This document shows, in pieces, positions 35,339 to 45,215 of a DNA stretch of 64,000 nt; within the stretch, counting starts at the first letter, position 1; every line of letters begins with the position of its first letter. The position numbers and the translations under genes are program-made. This stretch comes from Planctomycetota bacterium. GTDB taxonomy: Bacteria > Planctomycetota > UBA1135 > GCA-002686595. Location of the stretch: NCBI GenBank assembly GCA_016714045.1, contig JADJNY010000003.1, forward strand, positions 310,001 through 374,000, written 5' to 3'. The notes under the pieces are model-generated. The model did no database searches. It had not been told where the DNA came from and was given only the letters and a program-made list of their open reading frames with translations.

Positions 35339-37444
35339 ATGAAGATGAATCACGTTCGCGTCGAGGGCACCGTCGGCGGCCTCACGCTCGTCCTGGAGAC
35401 GGGCCAAGTGGCACGCCAAGCCCACGGCGCGGTGATCGCGACGCTCGGAGGCACGATGTGCTTCGCCGCGATCGCCATCGGCCCCGCGAAGGACGAGCAG
35501 GACTTCTTCCCGCTCACCGTCGACTACCGCGAGAAGACCGAAGCCGCGGGCAAGATCCCCGGCGGCTTCTTCAAGCGCGAAGGCCGTCCGACGACCAAGG
35601 AGATCCTGACCATGCGCCTGATCGACCGCTCGATCCGGCCCATGTTCCCCGAGGGCTTCAAGAACGAAGTCCAGGTGATGAGCCACGCGCTCTGCTACGA
35701 CAACCTCGTCAACCCCGACATTGTCGCGATGATCGCGAGCTTCGCCGCGTGCAAGATCTCCGGCGTGCCGTTCGACGCCACGATGGGCGCCGTGCGCATC
35801 GGCCACCTCGACGGCCGCCTCGTGCCGTTCCCGACCGACGATCGCCGCCGCGAGGAGTCGCGCCTCGACCTCGTCGTCGCCGGCCACGAGCAAGGCATCG
35901 CGATGGTCGAGTGCGGCGCGAAGGAGCTCAGCGAAGACGAGATGATCGACGCGCTCGAGCTCGCGCAGCAGGTCATCGCCGAGATCGTCCGCCTCGTCGG
36001 CGAGCTCGTCGAGAAGGCCGGCAAGCCGCCGATGAAGTGGACGGCGCCGGTGAAGGACACCGAGCTCGCGCGCGCCATGCAGGCGTGGGAGCGCCCGATG
36101 ACCGACGCGCTGCTCACGCAGGGTAAGCACGACCGCGCCGACGCGATCGACAAGATCAAGGCCGAGGTCGTGGCCAAGTTCACGGCCGGCATCACCGACG
36201 AGAAGGCGCTCGCCGCGCGCACGAAGCAGGTCAAGGCCTACTTCGGCGACTTCGTCAACGACACGGAGCGCGAGCTCATCCTCCAGGAACGCCGCGTCGA
36301 CGGCCGCAAGCTCGACGAGATCCGCGAGATCACGATCGTCCCGAACTTCATCCCGCGCCAGCACGGCAGCGTGCTCTTCACGCGCGGCGAGACGCAGGCG
36401 ATGGTGTCCGTGACGCTCGGCACGCCCGACGACGAGCAGGTCATCGACGGCCTCGAGGAGGAGTACAAGAAGGCCTTCTACCTCCACTACAACTTCCCGC
36501 CGTACTCCGTCGGCGAGACGCGCCGCCTGGGCGGCCCCGGCCGTCGCGAGATCGGTCACGGGATGCTCGCCGAGCGCGCGCTTCAGGCCGTCCTCCCGGC
36601 GAAGGAGCGCTTCCCGTACACGATCCGCATCGTGTCGGACATCACCGAGTCGAACGGCTCGTCGTCGATGGCCTCCGTCTGCGGCGGCTGCCTCTCGATG
36701 ATGCTCGCCGGCGTGCCGCTGTCGCAGCCGGTCGCGGGCATCGCGATGGGCCTCGTCACGGACGGCAAGCGCGAGGTCGTGCTCTCCGACATCCTCGGCT
36801 CGGAAGACCACCACGGCGACATGGACTTCAAGGTCGCCGGCTCGGGCCTCGGCATCACGGCCCTCCAGATGGACATCAAGGTCAAGAGCGTCAGCCGCGA
36901 CCTGCTCAAGCGCGCGCTCGCCCAGGCCGCGCAGGGCCGCAAGTTCATCCTGCGGAAGATGCTCCAGGCCGTCCCGCGTCCCGCGGGCGACATCTCGGAG
37001 TTCGCGCCGCGCATGGAGGCGGTCCAGATCCCCGCGGAGAAGATCGGGTTCCTGATCGGGCCCGCCGGGAAGAACATCAAGGCGATGCAGGAGCTCTACA
37101 AGGTCCGCATCTCGGTCGTCGACGACCTCGGCAACGTCCAGGTCTTCGGCAACGACTCGAAGAAGGTCCTCGAGTGCGCCCACGCGATCCGCGCGATGTG
37201 CGAAACGCCGAAGATCGGCGCCCGCTACCAGGGCACGATCAAGTCGATCCGCGACTTCGGCGCCTTCATCGAGATCCTCCCGGGCGTGGAAGGCCTCTGC
37301 CACATCTCGGAGCTCGCCGAGGGCTACGTCGAGCGCGTCACGGACGTCGCGCAGATGGGGGACGTCCTCGAGGTCGTCGTCATCAACGTGGACGACCGCG
37401 GCAAGATCAAGCTGTCCCACAAGGCCGCGATCACCCCCGCCTGA
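35339..37444 (+). CDS. pnp: Polyribonucleotide nucleotidyltransferase (PNPase)
   Basis: This 701-residue exoribonuclease degrades RNA 3' to 5' using phosphate. Two RNase PH domains are visible, with PLTVDYREKTEAAGKIPGGF and KREGRPTTKEILTMRLIDRS in the first and FTRGETQAMVSVTLG, YNFPPYSVGE and SVCGGCLSMMLAGVP in the second. A KH domain (IGFLIGPAGKNIKAMQELY) and an S1 domain (YQGTIKSIRDFGAFIEILPG) complete it. ATG 35339 has an AAGAGAG site; an ATG two codons later (35345) is also possible. The leader just upstream is unusually A+T-rich. Confidence 0.97.
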   Translation: MKMNHVRVEGTVGGLTLVLETGQVARQAHGAVIATLGGTMCFAAIAIGPAKDEQDFFPLTVDYREKTEAAGKIPGGFFKREGRPTTKEILTMRLIDRSIRPMFPEGFKNEVQVMSHALCYDNLVNPDIVAMIASFAACKISGVPFDATMGAVRIGHLDGRLVPFPTDDRRREESRLDLVVAGHEQGIAMVECGAKELSEDEMIDALELAQQVIAEIVRLVGELVEKAGKPPMKWTAPVKDTELARAMQAWERPMTDALLTQGKHDRADAIDKIKAEVVAKFTAGITDEKALAARTKQVKAYFGDFVNDTERELILQERRVDGRKLDEIREITIVPNFIPRQHGSVLFTRGETQAMVSVTLGTPDDEQVIDGLEEEYKKAFYLHYNFPPYSVGETRRLGGPGRREIGHGMLAERALQAVLPAKERFPYTIRIVSDITESNGSSSMASVCGGCLSMMLAGVPLSQPVAGIAMGLVTDGKREVVLSDILGSEDHHGDMDFKVAGSGLGITALQMDIKVKSVSRDLLKRALAQAAQGRKFILRKMLQAVPRPAGDISEFAPRMEAVQIPAEKIGFLIGPAGKNIKAMQELYKVRISVVDDLGNVQVFGNDSKKVLECAHAIRAMCETPKIGARYQGTIKSIRDFGAFIEILPGVEGLCHISELAEGYVERVTDVAQMGDVLEVVVINVDDRGKIKLSHKAAITPA

Positions 37445-37461
37445 TCGAGCGCGTGAACCTG

Positions 37462-37499
37462 GAACGGGCCCGGTCCTCGAAAGAGGCCCGGGCCCGTTC
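37462..37499 (+). terminator. Strong terminator hairpin after pnp
   Basis: A 17-base-pair stem with one mismatch is closed by a GAAA tetraloop, 18 bases after the pnp stop codon. A short AGTTTCC follows. The symmetry and position make this the pnp transcript end. Confidence 0.8.
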
Positions 37500-37887
37500 A
37501 GTTTCCAGGTGCGCGCGTCGATCAGGGGCGCGGGGACTCCGCGGACGGAGCTCCCCGGAAAACGCTTCCGGACTCCGGCGCGCGGGGTGGCCGAGACGGC
37601 CTACGAACTCCGGCACCACCGCGTTCGTCGCGCGCGCGACGGGGCGCGACGAGGCGCGTTCCGATCTGACAAAAAGCCTGGAAACCGAAGCCGCGACGGG
37701 GCCTGTTTGCTATACCCGGATGCGGATCCCGAGCGTGCGATGAGGAGCCCGGCGCAGCGAGTGCGGCGGGCCGCCCCCTCGGCCTCCGGTTCCGTCTTCG
37801 GACGGACCTGCGTGAGGTGCTCCCGCGTCCGCTGGTTTCCTGACGATCGACCTGATTCCGCCGGACGTAGATCTCGTGAGGGTGACC
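37500..37887. other. Gene-poor spacer before the small secreted protein gene
   Basis: No gene was recognised in these 388 bases. A TATACC hexamer near 37710 is a possible -10 for the rightward gene at 37888, but no matching -35 is evident. Confidence 0.3.
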
Positions 37888-38331
37888 ATGATCGACGCTC
37901 TTCGCACGCTGTTCCGAGCCACACTGCTCTCCGCGGTGGGTTTGGCCACGATGAGTGCGCGCCTCCCGGCGCCGACCGCGCTTCCCGCGGCCGCGTCGAC
38001 TTCGACGAGCGAAACCGCCGTCACCTGGATCTGTGACCGCGCGGACAACATCTGCGGTCTCGACGATTCGAAGATGCTGTCGAACCCGGCCAAGGTCGAC
38101 TACGACGCGCTCCTCAAGGCGACCGCGGAGTACAAGAAGATCAAGGACGAGAAGATCGACGTGAACTCGGCCGAGGGCATCCAGCTCCGCCAGAAGGCCG
38201 CCGAGCGCGTGCGCGACGCCTGCGAGAAGGTCCGCACCGCGAAGAGCTACTGCTCGGTATGGAAGACGATCAGTCACCAGGACGGTCGTTCGATCCCGGA
38301 CATCACCGACGCCGTGAAGGACCAGCTCTGA
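37888..38331 (+). CDS. Small secreted protein of unknown function
   Basis: This 147-residue protein has an N-terminal export signal (MIDALRTLFRATLLSAVGLATMS) and then a mature part with paired cysteines (WICDRADNICGLDD, later DACEKVRTAKSYC). The pattern suggests disulfide bonds. The central region is lysine-rich and helical. I do not recognise the family. ATG 37888 follows a GAGGGTG site; a GTG at 37876 is an alternative. It ends 16 bases before the secretin gene and is probably co-transcribed with it. Confidence 0.65.
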   Translation: MIDALRTLFRATLLSAVGLATMSARLPAPTALPAAASTSTSETAVTWICDRADNICGLDDSKMLSNPAKVDYDALLKATAEYKKIKDEKIDVNSAEGIQLRQKAAERVRDACEKVRTAKSYCSVWKTISHQDGRSIPDITDAVKDQL

Positions 38332-38347
38332 GCCCGCGTTCGAACCG

Positions 38348-39990
38348 ATGATCCGCCGAGCGTCTTCCTGCCTCGCGAGGCACGCTCCCACGGCACGCCG
38401 GCGCCCGCAACGGGGCGCCGCGCTCGTTTGCGGACTCGCCCTCGCGCTCGCGGCTGGGTGCAAGAGCACGCCCGAGGACGCCGAGCCGCCGCGCGATGAT
38501 CACCAGCTCACGACCGACGAGATCCGGAAGCTGATCGCGCAGGGCGCGCTCAAGCCCGTCGACGCCGTCGAGAACGACGGCGCGTTCCGTGATCCGCACC
38601 CCGACGAGGGGACCGATCCGTTCGACGAGGCGGCGCGCCGGCTCGCCCTCGCCCATCCGAACGCGACGGCCGAGGAAACGCCGCCCGCGAAGCCCGCCGA
38701 CGCGCCTGCGCCGCAGCCGGGCGCGGCCGCGGCCGCGGCCGCGAAACCGGAGGTGGAGACGCCGCCGCGAAGGCTGAAGGCCCCGCCGCGACGCCCGAAG
38801 GCGCCGCGGCGAAGCCCGAAGGCGAGGCCGCCGCGGGTGCGAAGGAGGCGGCCGCCGCTCCGGCGCCGAAGCTCCTCGAGAACGTCCCGCAGGAAAACCC
38901 CTACCTCGTCTTCGGCAAGCGCATCGTCGTCTACCCGAACGGCCTGATCATGAAGCCGTTCCCGCTGCGCATCGGCACGGGCACGAAGCTCCAGAAGCTG
39001 CTCGAGACCTACGGCAACTTCCCGCTCTACAAGGAAGGCCAGCAGACGACGGATCAGGTACGGCTCGAGCTCCTCCCAGAGTGGGACCAGGAGCAGTTCG
39101 CCGACCTGCGGGCGACCGTCCCCGACGACAACAAGTCGTTCAAGGTCGCCGACTGGTTGATCGTGACCGCGGGCGCCGAGCGCCTGAAGGAAGTCGAGAA
39201 CTTCATCAACGTCTTCGCTGCCGGCGTCCCGCAGATCGAGATCGAGGCGAAGATCGTCGAGGTCACGACGACGGACACGCTCGACCTCGGCGTGCGGCCG
39301 ATCGACACGAGCACGCCGATCTTCGGCTTCCCCGACCACACGTTCGTGCAGAGCCTGACCTACACGCTGCCGAACAGCGCGGCCGCGGCGAACTCCCTGC
39401 TCGGCCTGTCGGCCGTGCAGGACGGCGTCACGTTCAACGCGATCCTCCAGATGCTCCAGACGTACGATAACGTCTCGATCATCTCGCGCCCGAAGATCGC
39501 CGTGCGCGAGGGCGGCGCTGCCCGCATCGTGAACACGGTCAAGCTGCCGAGCTACAGCGTGAACCAGGTGCAGGCGAACGGGCAGGCGGCTGCGAACCTC
39601 ACCTACGAGGAAGTCGGCATCAAGCTCTACGTCGTGCCGCGCGTCGTCGGCACGCAGACCGTCGCGCTGAACATCGACATCGAGGCGTCCGCGCAGTCGG
39701 GCAACGCCGCGACGTTCACGCTCGGGAACAGCCAGGTCATCTCGAACCCGATCATCAGCCGCCGCGCGGCGCAGACGGTCGTCTACCTCGAGCCTGGGCA
39801 GGCCGTGATCCTCGGCGGACTCGTCAGCGAGCGCACGGTCGACACCGAGAACAAGGTGCCGATCCTCGGCTCGATCCCGCTGCTCAACTACTTCTTCAAG
39901 TCGACGTTGAAGCGCAAGGAGCAGGCGAACGTGCTCTTCTTCATCCGCCCGCGCATCCTCACGGGCAGCGACATGAACCGCGAGTTCTGA
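38348..39990 (+). CDS. gspD: Secretin (GspD/PilQ-like outer-membrane channel), frameshifted
   Basis: Two frames together encode about 547 residues. The first carries a lipoprotein signal (LVCGLALALAAGCKSTPED) and a linker. The second carries an N-domain, then the secretin core (QIEIEAKIVEVTTTDTLDLG, VSIISRPKIAVREGGAARI, YEEVGIKLYVVPRV) and the closing signature VPILGSIPLLNYFF. The frame changes in an Ala/Pro/Lys-rich linker near 38751-38757, where one missing G would restore it. The second frame is open and sensible well upstream of its first ATG (38950), confirming that the gene is continuous. Secretins form the outer-membrane gate of type II secretion or type IV pili. gspK lies 1.1 kb downstream. 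Confidence 0.85.
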
Positions 39991-40068
39991 GCGCGCGCTG
40001 GCGCGGCGGGATCGGAGCGCGACCCCGGCTTGCGCGCGCTCGCCATCGGATTCCCGCGCCGAGCGGCC

Positions 40069-40860
40069 TCAGAGCCGGCGCACCCAGACATTCCGGAACC
40101 GCATCGGGTTGCCGTGATCTTGCAGCGCGATCGGGAGCGCATCCTCGTGCTTCGCATACTGCGCGACCGCACGGTGGGCCGTCGCGCCGAGGAACGGTTG
40201 GGCATCCTGCACGACGACCCCGTTCTGCAGCACGGTGACGCGCGCAGCGGAGACGAGCTCGTCGCCCTGCCAGCGCGGCGCGCGGAACACGATGTCGTAG
40301 CTCTGCCACTCACCGGGCTTCCTGCACGCGTTGACGAGCGGCGGCATCTGGCCGTAGAGCGCCGCGGCCTGCCCGTCGGCGTAGGTGCGGTTCTCGTACG
40401 AGTCGAGGATCTGCACCTCGTAGCGCCCCATCAGGAACACGCCGCTGTTGCCGCGGCCCTGGCTCTCGCCCTCGACCTTCGCCGGGGTCGCGAACTCGAG
40501 ATGGAGCTGCACGTCGCTGAAGCGCTCGACGGTCTCGATCGTGCCGGTCCCGTTGACCTCCATGTAGCCGTTCTCGACCTTCCACGCCGCGGGCTTGCCG
40601 CCGGCGCGCCACTGCGTGAGGTCCTTGCCGTCGAACAGCATGAGCGCGTCCGAGGGCGCGGCCGCGAGGCCGTTCGTGGCGCCGGGCATCACGACGCTCG
40701 GCGGCGTGCGATCGGGGTCGTGCACGTGCCAGGTCGTGCCCGGGATGAGCGGCGTGTCCTTGTAGCCGGTCGGATGGTCCTGGGGGCCGAGGACGCGGGT
40801 CGCGGCGAAGGCGGAGAACGTTCCGAGCAGGAGCACGGTGGTCACGGCGATGGACTTCAT
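40069..40860 (-). CDS. DUF1080 (3-keto-disaccharide hydrolase) domain protein
   Basis: This 263-residue exported protein has a signal peptide (MKSIAVTTVLLLGTFSAFAA). The DUF1080 lectin/glucanase-like fold is seen in ALMLFDGKDLTQWRAGG, VENGYMEVNGTGTIETVERF, FSDVQLHLEFATP, GNSGVFLMGRYEVQILDSY and GEWQSYDIVFRAPRW. The family includes 3-keto-glycoside hydrolases and is greatly expanded in planctomycetes. The sugar substrate is unknown. It lies in the opposite orientation between the secretin and gspK genes. Confidence 0.92.
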   Translation of the reverse strand: MKSIAVTTVLLLGTFSAFAATRVLGPQDHPTGYKDTPLIPGTTWHVHDPDRTPPSVVMPGATNGLAAAPSDALMLFDGKDLTQWRAGGKPAAWKVENGYMEVNGTGTIETVERFSDVQLHLEFATPAKVEGESQGRGNSGVFLMGRYEVQILDSYENRTYADGQAAALYGQMPPLVNACRKPGEWQSYDIVFRAPRWQGDELVSAARVTVLQNGVVVQDAQPFLGATAHRAVAQYAKHEDALPIALQDHGNPMRFRNVWVRRL

Positions 40861-41058
40861 GCCGCCGAAGGTAGCGCCGCGCGCGCCAGCCGCCAGCCTC
40901 GCGCGCGCTGGTAGCCTCGCACGCCGGTCTTGGGGCTCGCCGACGGCTCCCTGGCCGAGTCCGCGTCCCGTCGCAGGCCCGCCGGGCCCTCCGCCGGCAC
41001 CCCGCCGTCAACCCTCCGCCTCCACCCTCTTCTCCGCGCCCGCCGCCGGTCGATTCCC

Positions 41059-41064
41059 TAGGAT
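41059..41064 (+). promoter_or_regulatory. Candidate -10 element TAGGAT for gspK
   Basis: TAGGAT preceded by CCC lies 41 bases before the gspK ATG. It resembles the TAGACT/TAGAAT hexamers found before other genes here; no clear -35 was seen. Confidence 0.3.
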
Positions 41065-41105
41065 GCAGGGAAGGCCCTGCTCCGCGCCCCGTCGATCCCA
41101 CCACA

Positions 41106-42698
41106 ATGAAGACCCTGCCCCAGCCCCTTCGTCGCGCCTCGGAGCGCGGCGCGGCGCTCCTCATGTCGCTGCTCGTGCTGCTCGTCCTCGCCGCGCTGGC
41201 GTTCCAGATCAGCGTGACCGCGACGACGGATGCGCGCACGGCGCGCAACGACGTGAACCTCACCACGATGGACCTCGCGTGCGAGTCCGCGCTCCTGCAG
41301 ATGTTCGACACGCTCGCGGCGGACGGCGAGTCGGGCGGCGGGGACGCCGCGGGCGCGGCCGGGGCCGCGGGAGCGGGAGCCGGGGCGGGCGCGAGCGACC
41401 CGCAGGCGGGCGGCGCGAACCCCGCCGGCGCCGCGGGTGGTCAGGAGCAGGAGCAGGCCGTCGATTCGCGCCGCGACGAGTGGGCGTCGCCGCAGCGCAC
41501 CGAGATCAACGAGATCAAGCTGCGCATCTTCGTGCAGGACGAAGACAGCAAGTACAACGTCCTGAACCTCCTCAACCCCGACGAGAAGGAGTCGGAGGCG
41601 GCGTTCAACCGCATCGCGCGCATCCTCGACCTGTGCCGCGAGGGCACGACGGCCGACATCGACGAGCGCGTCGCCCAGGACATGACGCGCGCGATGCTCG
41701 ACTACATGGTGAAGCGCAAGACGTCGAGCTTCCCGCGCCCGAAGCTCCTCACCGACGTCGAGAAGGACGACGACCGGAGCTTCCCGCTGACGCTGCGCGA
41801 GTTCGCGGTGCTCAAGCCCTTCGACGAGACGCTGTTCCGCGACTTCCGCGACGAGGACGGCAAAGTCGTGCACTCGATCGAGACCTTCCTCACGGTGTGG
41901 AGCTCGCTCGAGACCGTCGCCGAGATGCAGAGCTCGCAGAGCTCGTCCGCGGGCGCCGCGGCGGGCGGTTCCGGCGCCGCGGGCTCGTCGGGCTCGAAGT
42001 CCTCGAGTTCGAGCTCGAGTTCGAGCTCCGGCGACAAGAGCGGCACGACGGGCGGCGGTTCGACGTCCTCCGGTGCGTCGGGCGGCGGCGCAGGCGCGAC
42101 GGCCGGCGGTTCCGGGACGGTCCGCGACAAGAGCGAGACGAACGGCTACGCGGTGAACGTGAACACGGCCCCGGCGGCGGTCCTGAAGGGCCTCTTCGAC
42201 GATCGCGAGCTCCCGCCGCGCTACTGGGACGAGGTGATCAAGTAAAGCAACCTCGAGGAAGAGAAGAAGGACGGCGAGTCGACCGAGGAAGAGGAGAACC
42301 CGGAGGACGCGCCGCTCGACGAATACGGTCGTCCCGTGCTCAAGCGTCGCATCTTCGAGCAGGCCGCCGAGCTGCAGGAGATCGAAGGCTGGGATCGCCT
42401 GCTCCCCGTCGCGCAGGACAAGCTGAACCAGTTGCTCACGACGAAGAGCCAGGTGTTCACGATCTTCATCGTCGCGCGCAAGTCGACCTCGGTCGAGGGC
42501 GACACGGGCGAAGCGCCCGAGAGCGCGGAGGACATGCGCGCCGAGGAGGAGAAGGGCGACAGCCTGATGCGCGTCGTCCGCTGCGTCGTCTGGCGCACGA
42601 AGAAGGAGGACAAGGTCGTCCTCGTGCCCATCGTCCGGTGGGAAGTGCTCGACTACCTCCCGCACGAAGTCATCGACTTCCCGGACGAAGAGCGCTGA
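41106..42698 (+). CDS. gspK: General secretion pathway protein GspK, interrupted by an in-frame TAA
   Basis: The frame begins with a pseudopilin-type N-terminus (SERGAALLMSLLVLLVLAALAF) and continues through the T2SSK pattern (VQDEDSKYNVLNLLN, RAMLDYMVKRK). A long Gly/Ser insertion follows at about residues 278-340, then NGYAVNVNTAPAAVLKGLF. A TAA at 42243-42245 ends it, but the same frame continues at once with acidic sequence and LKRRIFEQAAELQEIEGWDRL, and ends at 42698 with regular protein-like sequence. Total length would be 530 residues. A single-base change or sequencing error (for example from a TAC codon) is the simplest reading. GspK caps the type II secretion pseudopilus. Confidence 0.75.
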
Positions 42699-42858
42699 CC
42701 GGGCGCGCTCCCAGCGGCGGAAGACGCGCGGCGCGCGGCGGGAATTCCCTTCCGCTCCGCCGAGCCGGCGCGGAGGAGCCGCCCCGACGTCCAGCGCGCC
42801 CGCCCGCCCGCCCCGCGGGGGCTCCGATCCCGTGCCGGCAGCGGCCGAAAAGGAGCGC

Positions 42859-43821
42859 ATGCAGCCGCTCGCGCTCTTCGTCCTCGTCTCGTTCGCCGCG
42901 TCCGCGTCCGATGCGTCCTTGCGCGCTCCGATCGCCGAGCGCGCGCGTCCGTTCGACGCACGCGCGGCGCCGCTCGTGCTCGGGCCGCTCGCGTGGCGCG
43001 CCGGGGACGTGATCGAGTCGTCGCGCCGGCTCGCGAACGACCTCGAGGTCACGTGCCTCGTCGACGGAAAGCTCCAGCAGCGCTTCGTGCGCTCCGAGGA
43101 GAGTGAAGCCCGCGTGCGCACGCGCCTCGCGGCCGTGACCGACGGTCGCATCGAGCGCGTCGGCGTGCGCTACGAGCTGCTCGTCGAGCGCAGCATGCAG
43201 CCCGAGGAGCTCGGCTCCGATGGGACGAGCGCGGGACGGGCGGAACTCGACGCCCTCGTCGAGGCGCGCGACGCGCTCGAGGGCCGCGCGGTCGAGCTCG
43301 CGCTCGAGCACGGCGGGTCGCACGCGCGGAACGAGGACGGCACGGCGCTGGAACGCGGGCTCGCCGAGGCCGTGCGCTCGAAGGAGCTCTCGCGCGCGGG
43401 CGACCTCGACACGGGCGTGCGCGCGCTCGAGCGTTGGCTGTCGGCGCGTCGCTTCGAGCCCGGCGCGCTCGTGCGCGTGCCCGAGTTCGTGTCCCTCGAG
43501 CTTCTGCGCGGCGAGACGCTGCACCAGGCGAGCACGCTCGAGCTGGCGCTCGTCCCGTCGCAGCCGGGCGACGCCGAGGGCTCCGCGCGCTTGCGCCTCG
43601 CGTGGCATCTCGCGTGGACCGCGGACGAACCGGGGCAGGAGCTGTCGGCCGACCTCGCGGGACACGTGCTCGTCGAGCGAGCGACCGCGCGCGTGCTGTA
43701 CCTGTCCGCGTCGGGAGACGTCGCCGTCGCGGGCGCGGCGCAGGCGGGCGACGCGCTCGTCGAGTACGCGGGACGCGGCCGCCTGCAGCTCGTCGAGACG
43801 CGCGCGTTCGCGCGCGAGTGA
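42859..43821 (+). CDS. Secreted protein of unknown function
   Basis: This 320-residue protein has a short signal peptide (MQPLALFVLVSFAASASDA) and a mature region rich in Arg, Glu and Leu with beta-strand character (VGVRYELLVERSMQPEELG, TSLEL-type strands near the end). I do not recognise a family. ATG 42859 was chosen for its AAAAGGAG site. The stop codon TGA is formed by the first bases of the tetranucleotide microsatellite that follows, so repeat changes could alter the C-terminus. Confidence 0.6.
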   Translation: MQPLALFVLVSFAASASDASLRAPIAERARPFDARAAPLVLGPLAWRAGDVIESSRRLANDLEVTCLVDGKLQQRFVRSEESEARVRTRLAAVTDGRIERVGVRYELLVERSMQPEELGSDGTSAGRAELDALVEARDALEGRAVELALEHGGSHARNEDGTALERGLAEAVRSKELSRAGDLDTGVRALERWLSARRFEPGALVRVPEFVSLELLRGETLHQASTLELALVPSQPGDAEGSARLRLAWHLAWTADEPGQELSADLAGHVLVERATARVLYLSASGDVAVAGAAQAGDALVEYAGRGRLQLVETRAFARE

Positions 43822-43944
43822 GTGACTGAGTAACTGACTGACTGACTGACTGAGTGACTGAGTGACTGAGTGACTGAGTGACTGAGTGACTGAGTGAGTG
43901 AGTGAGTGAGTGAGTGAGTGAGTGAGTGAGTGAGTGAGTGAGTG
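43815..43944. repeat. Tetranucleotide microsatellite (GAGT/GACT)n
   Basis: About 32 units of a 4-base repeat, first mixed GACT and GAGT, then a pure GAGT run of about 13 units at the right end. It lies between the 3' ends of two converging genes and provides the stop codon of the left one. Its length should be unstable. Confidence 0.95.
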
Positions 43945-44054
43945 CGCGGCCGCGCGGGCCGCAGGCGTGCGATCTGGGCCGTCGCAACGCCTCGGCGCCA
44001 CCCTCGGCGTCGGGCGGCCGCGCTCGACGTGCCGCGGAGCCCCGCGGTCGCCGC

Positions 44055-45215
44055 TCAGTTCCTCGCGCTCGATTCGTCGTCCGGCGAGCCCTCCAGGCCC
44101 GTGCGCGTCGAGACGTGCGCGATCGCTCCGCTCGCGAGCTCCCCGAGCCGCGCACGGAGCGCGACGTCGACCTCCGCGTCGAGCGCGAGCGCTTCCAGAC
44201 GCTCGCCCACGAGCCAGACCCACGCGCTCGGACCGTCGTCCGACAGCTCGAGCGAGTACCACTCCCAACGCGCGGCATCCTCGCCCGCGTCGACGGGGAA
44301 GTCCTCCTCGTCCGGCGCGAGCGGATCGAAGTCCTCCGCGCTCCCGATCGCCGCGCGCAGGCGCTCGGCGTCGTGCACGCGGTAGCTGCTGCACGGGAGC
44401 TCGTTCGGGTCGAGCTCGGCGAACTCCCCGTCGTCGTGCTCGCCGCCCTCCGCGTCGTCGCCTTCACCGTGGAGCCAGGTGCACCAAAGATGGTGGTACT
44501 CGGGCACGAGCGCCTTCCCGAGACTGCGCTCGTCGAGCGCTCCACCGGTCGTCTCGAACGCGAGGCGCGCGCCCGACTGGAACTCCGCGAGCGCGTCCCG
44601 CCAATCGTAGGAGAAGCTGAACGCGTCCGGGTACAGCACGCGGCCGCCGCGCGCATCGCGGAGCACGCGCGCGAAGTACACGTTCCCGATCTCGTCGATC
44701 TCGCCCGCGGTCGCCTCCGAGACCCACACGCGCGCTCCGCCGTGGAATGGCTCGAGCACGAAGCCCGCGCCGGGCTCGATCCTCACGACGGTGTACGGCT
44801 TGAGGTAGCTCGCCTCGAGCGTCCGCAGTGCGTTGCGCACGCCGGGCAGGAGCTTCTCACCGCGCCGCGCGAGGAGATCGCCCGCGAGGGAGCGTCCCTC
44901 CGTCCGCTCACGGTCCAGGAAGACCCACGCGGCGAGCACGAGCGAGTGGGCTTCGAGCTCGTCGGCGTCGTCCTCGTCGTCTTCGTCGAGCGCGCTCCTG
45001 AGCTCGGCCCATTCGCCCCAGAATTCCTCGCGCGCCGCGTCGAGCCACGCCGCGTGCTCGGGCTTCTGCGACTCGATCGAGAGCAGGCGGAGCGCCTGCT
45101 CGAGGTCCGCCGACGTGTAGCGCGCTTCGGGCGGCATGCGCACCTCTCCGCAGCAGGCGTCAAAGCGGTCCTCGGAACCACAGGGACAGGGGGCGTCATT
45201 GCGGGGTTGGGGCAT
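44055..45215 (-). CDS. SEC-C motif protein of unknown function
   Basis: This 386-residue soluble protein has an N-terminal SEC-C zinc motif, CPCGSEDRFDACCG, at residues 10-23. An acidic stretch of about ten Glu/Asp residues follows (DEDDEDDADELE), then a long domain of unknown fold with strands such as YTVVRIEPGAGFVLEP and VWVSEATAGEIDEIGN. A second acidic region lies near the middle. SEC-C motifs bind zinc and often protein or nucleic-acid partners. ATG 45215 is preceded by GAGGAG. A longer in-frame start at 45383 would overlap the purA promoter region and was rejected. Confidence 0.75.
   Translation of the reverse strand: MPQPRNDAPCPCGSEDRFDACCGEVRMPPEARYTSADLEQALRLLSIESQKPEHAAWLDAAREEFWGEWAELRSALDEDDEDDADELEAHSLVLAAWVFLDRERTEGRSLAGDLLARRGEKLLPGVRNALRTLEASYLKPYTVVRIEPGAGFVLEPFHGGARVWVSEATAGEIDEIGNVYFARVLRDARGGRVLYPDAFSFSYDWRDALAEFQSGARLAFETTGGALDERSLGKALVPEYHHLWCTWLHGEGDDAEGGEHDDGEFAELDPNELPCSSYRVHDAERLRAAIGSAEDFDPLAPDEEDFPVDAGEDAARWEWYSLELSDDGPSAWVWLVGERLEALALDAEVDVALRARLGELASGAIAHVSTRTGLEGSPDDESSARN

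Noticed and set aside
42243..42245. Recoded stop in gspK (selenocysteine or pyrrolysine)
   Set aside because: The codon is TAA, which is not used for either amino acid.
43900..44050. Leftward frames encoding SLTHSLTH repeats
   Set aside because: They are translations of the tetranucleotide microsatellite, open in all minus frames simply because its complement contains no stop.
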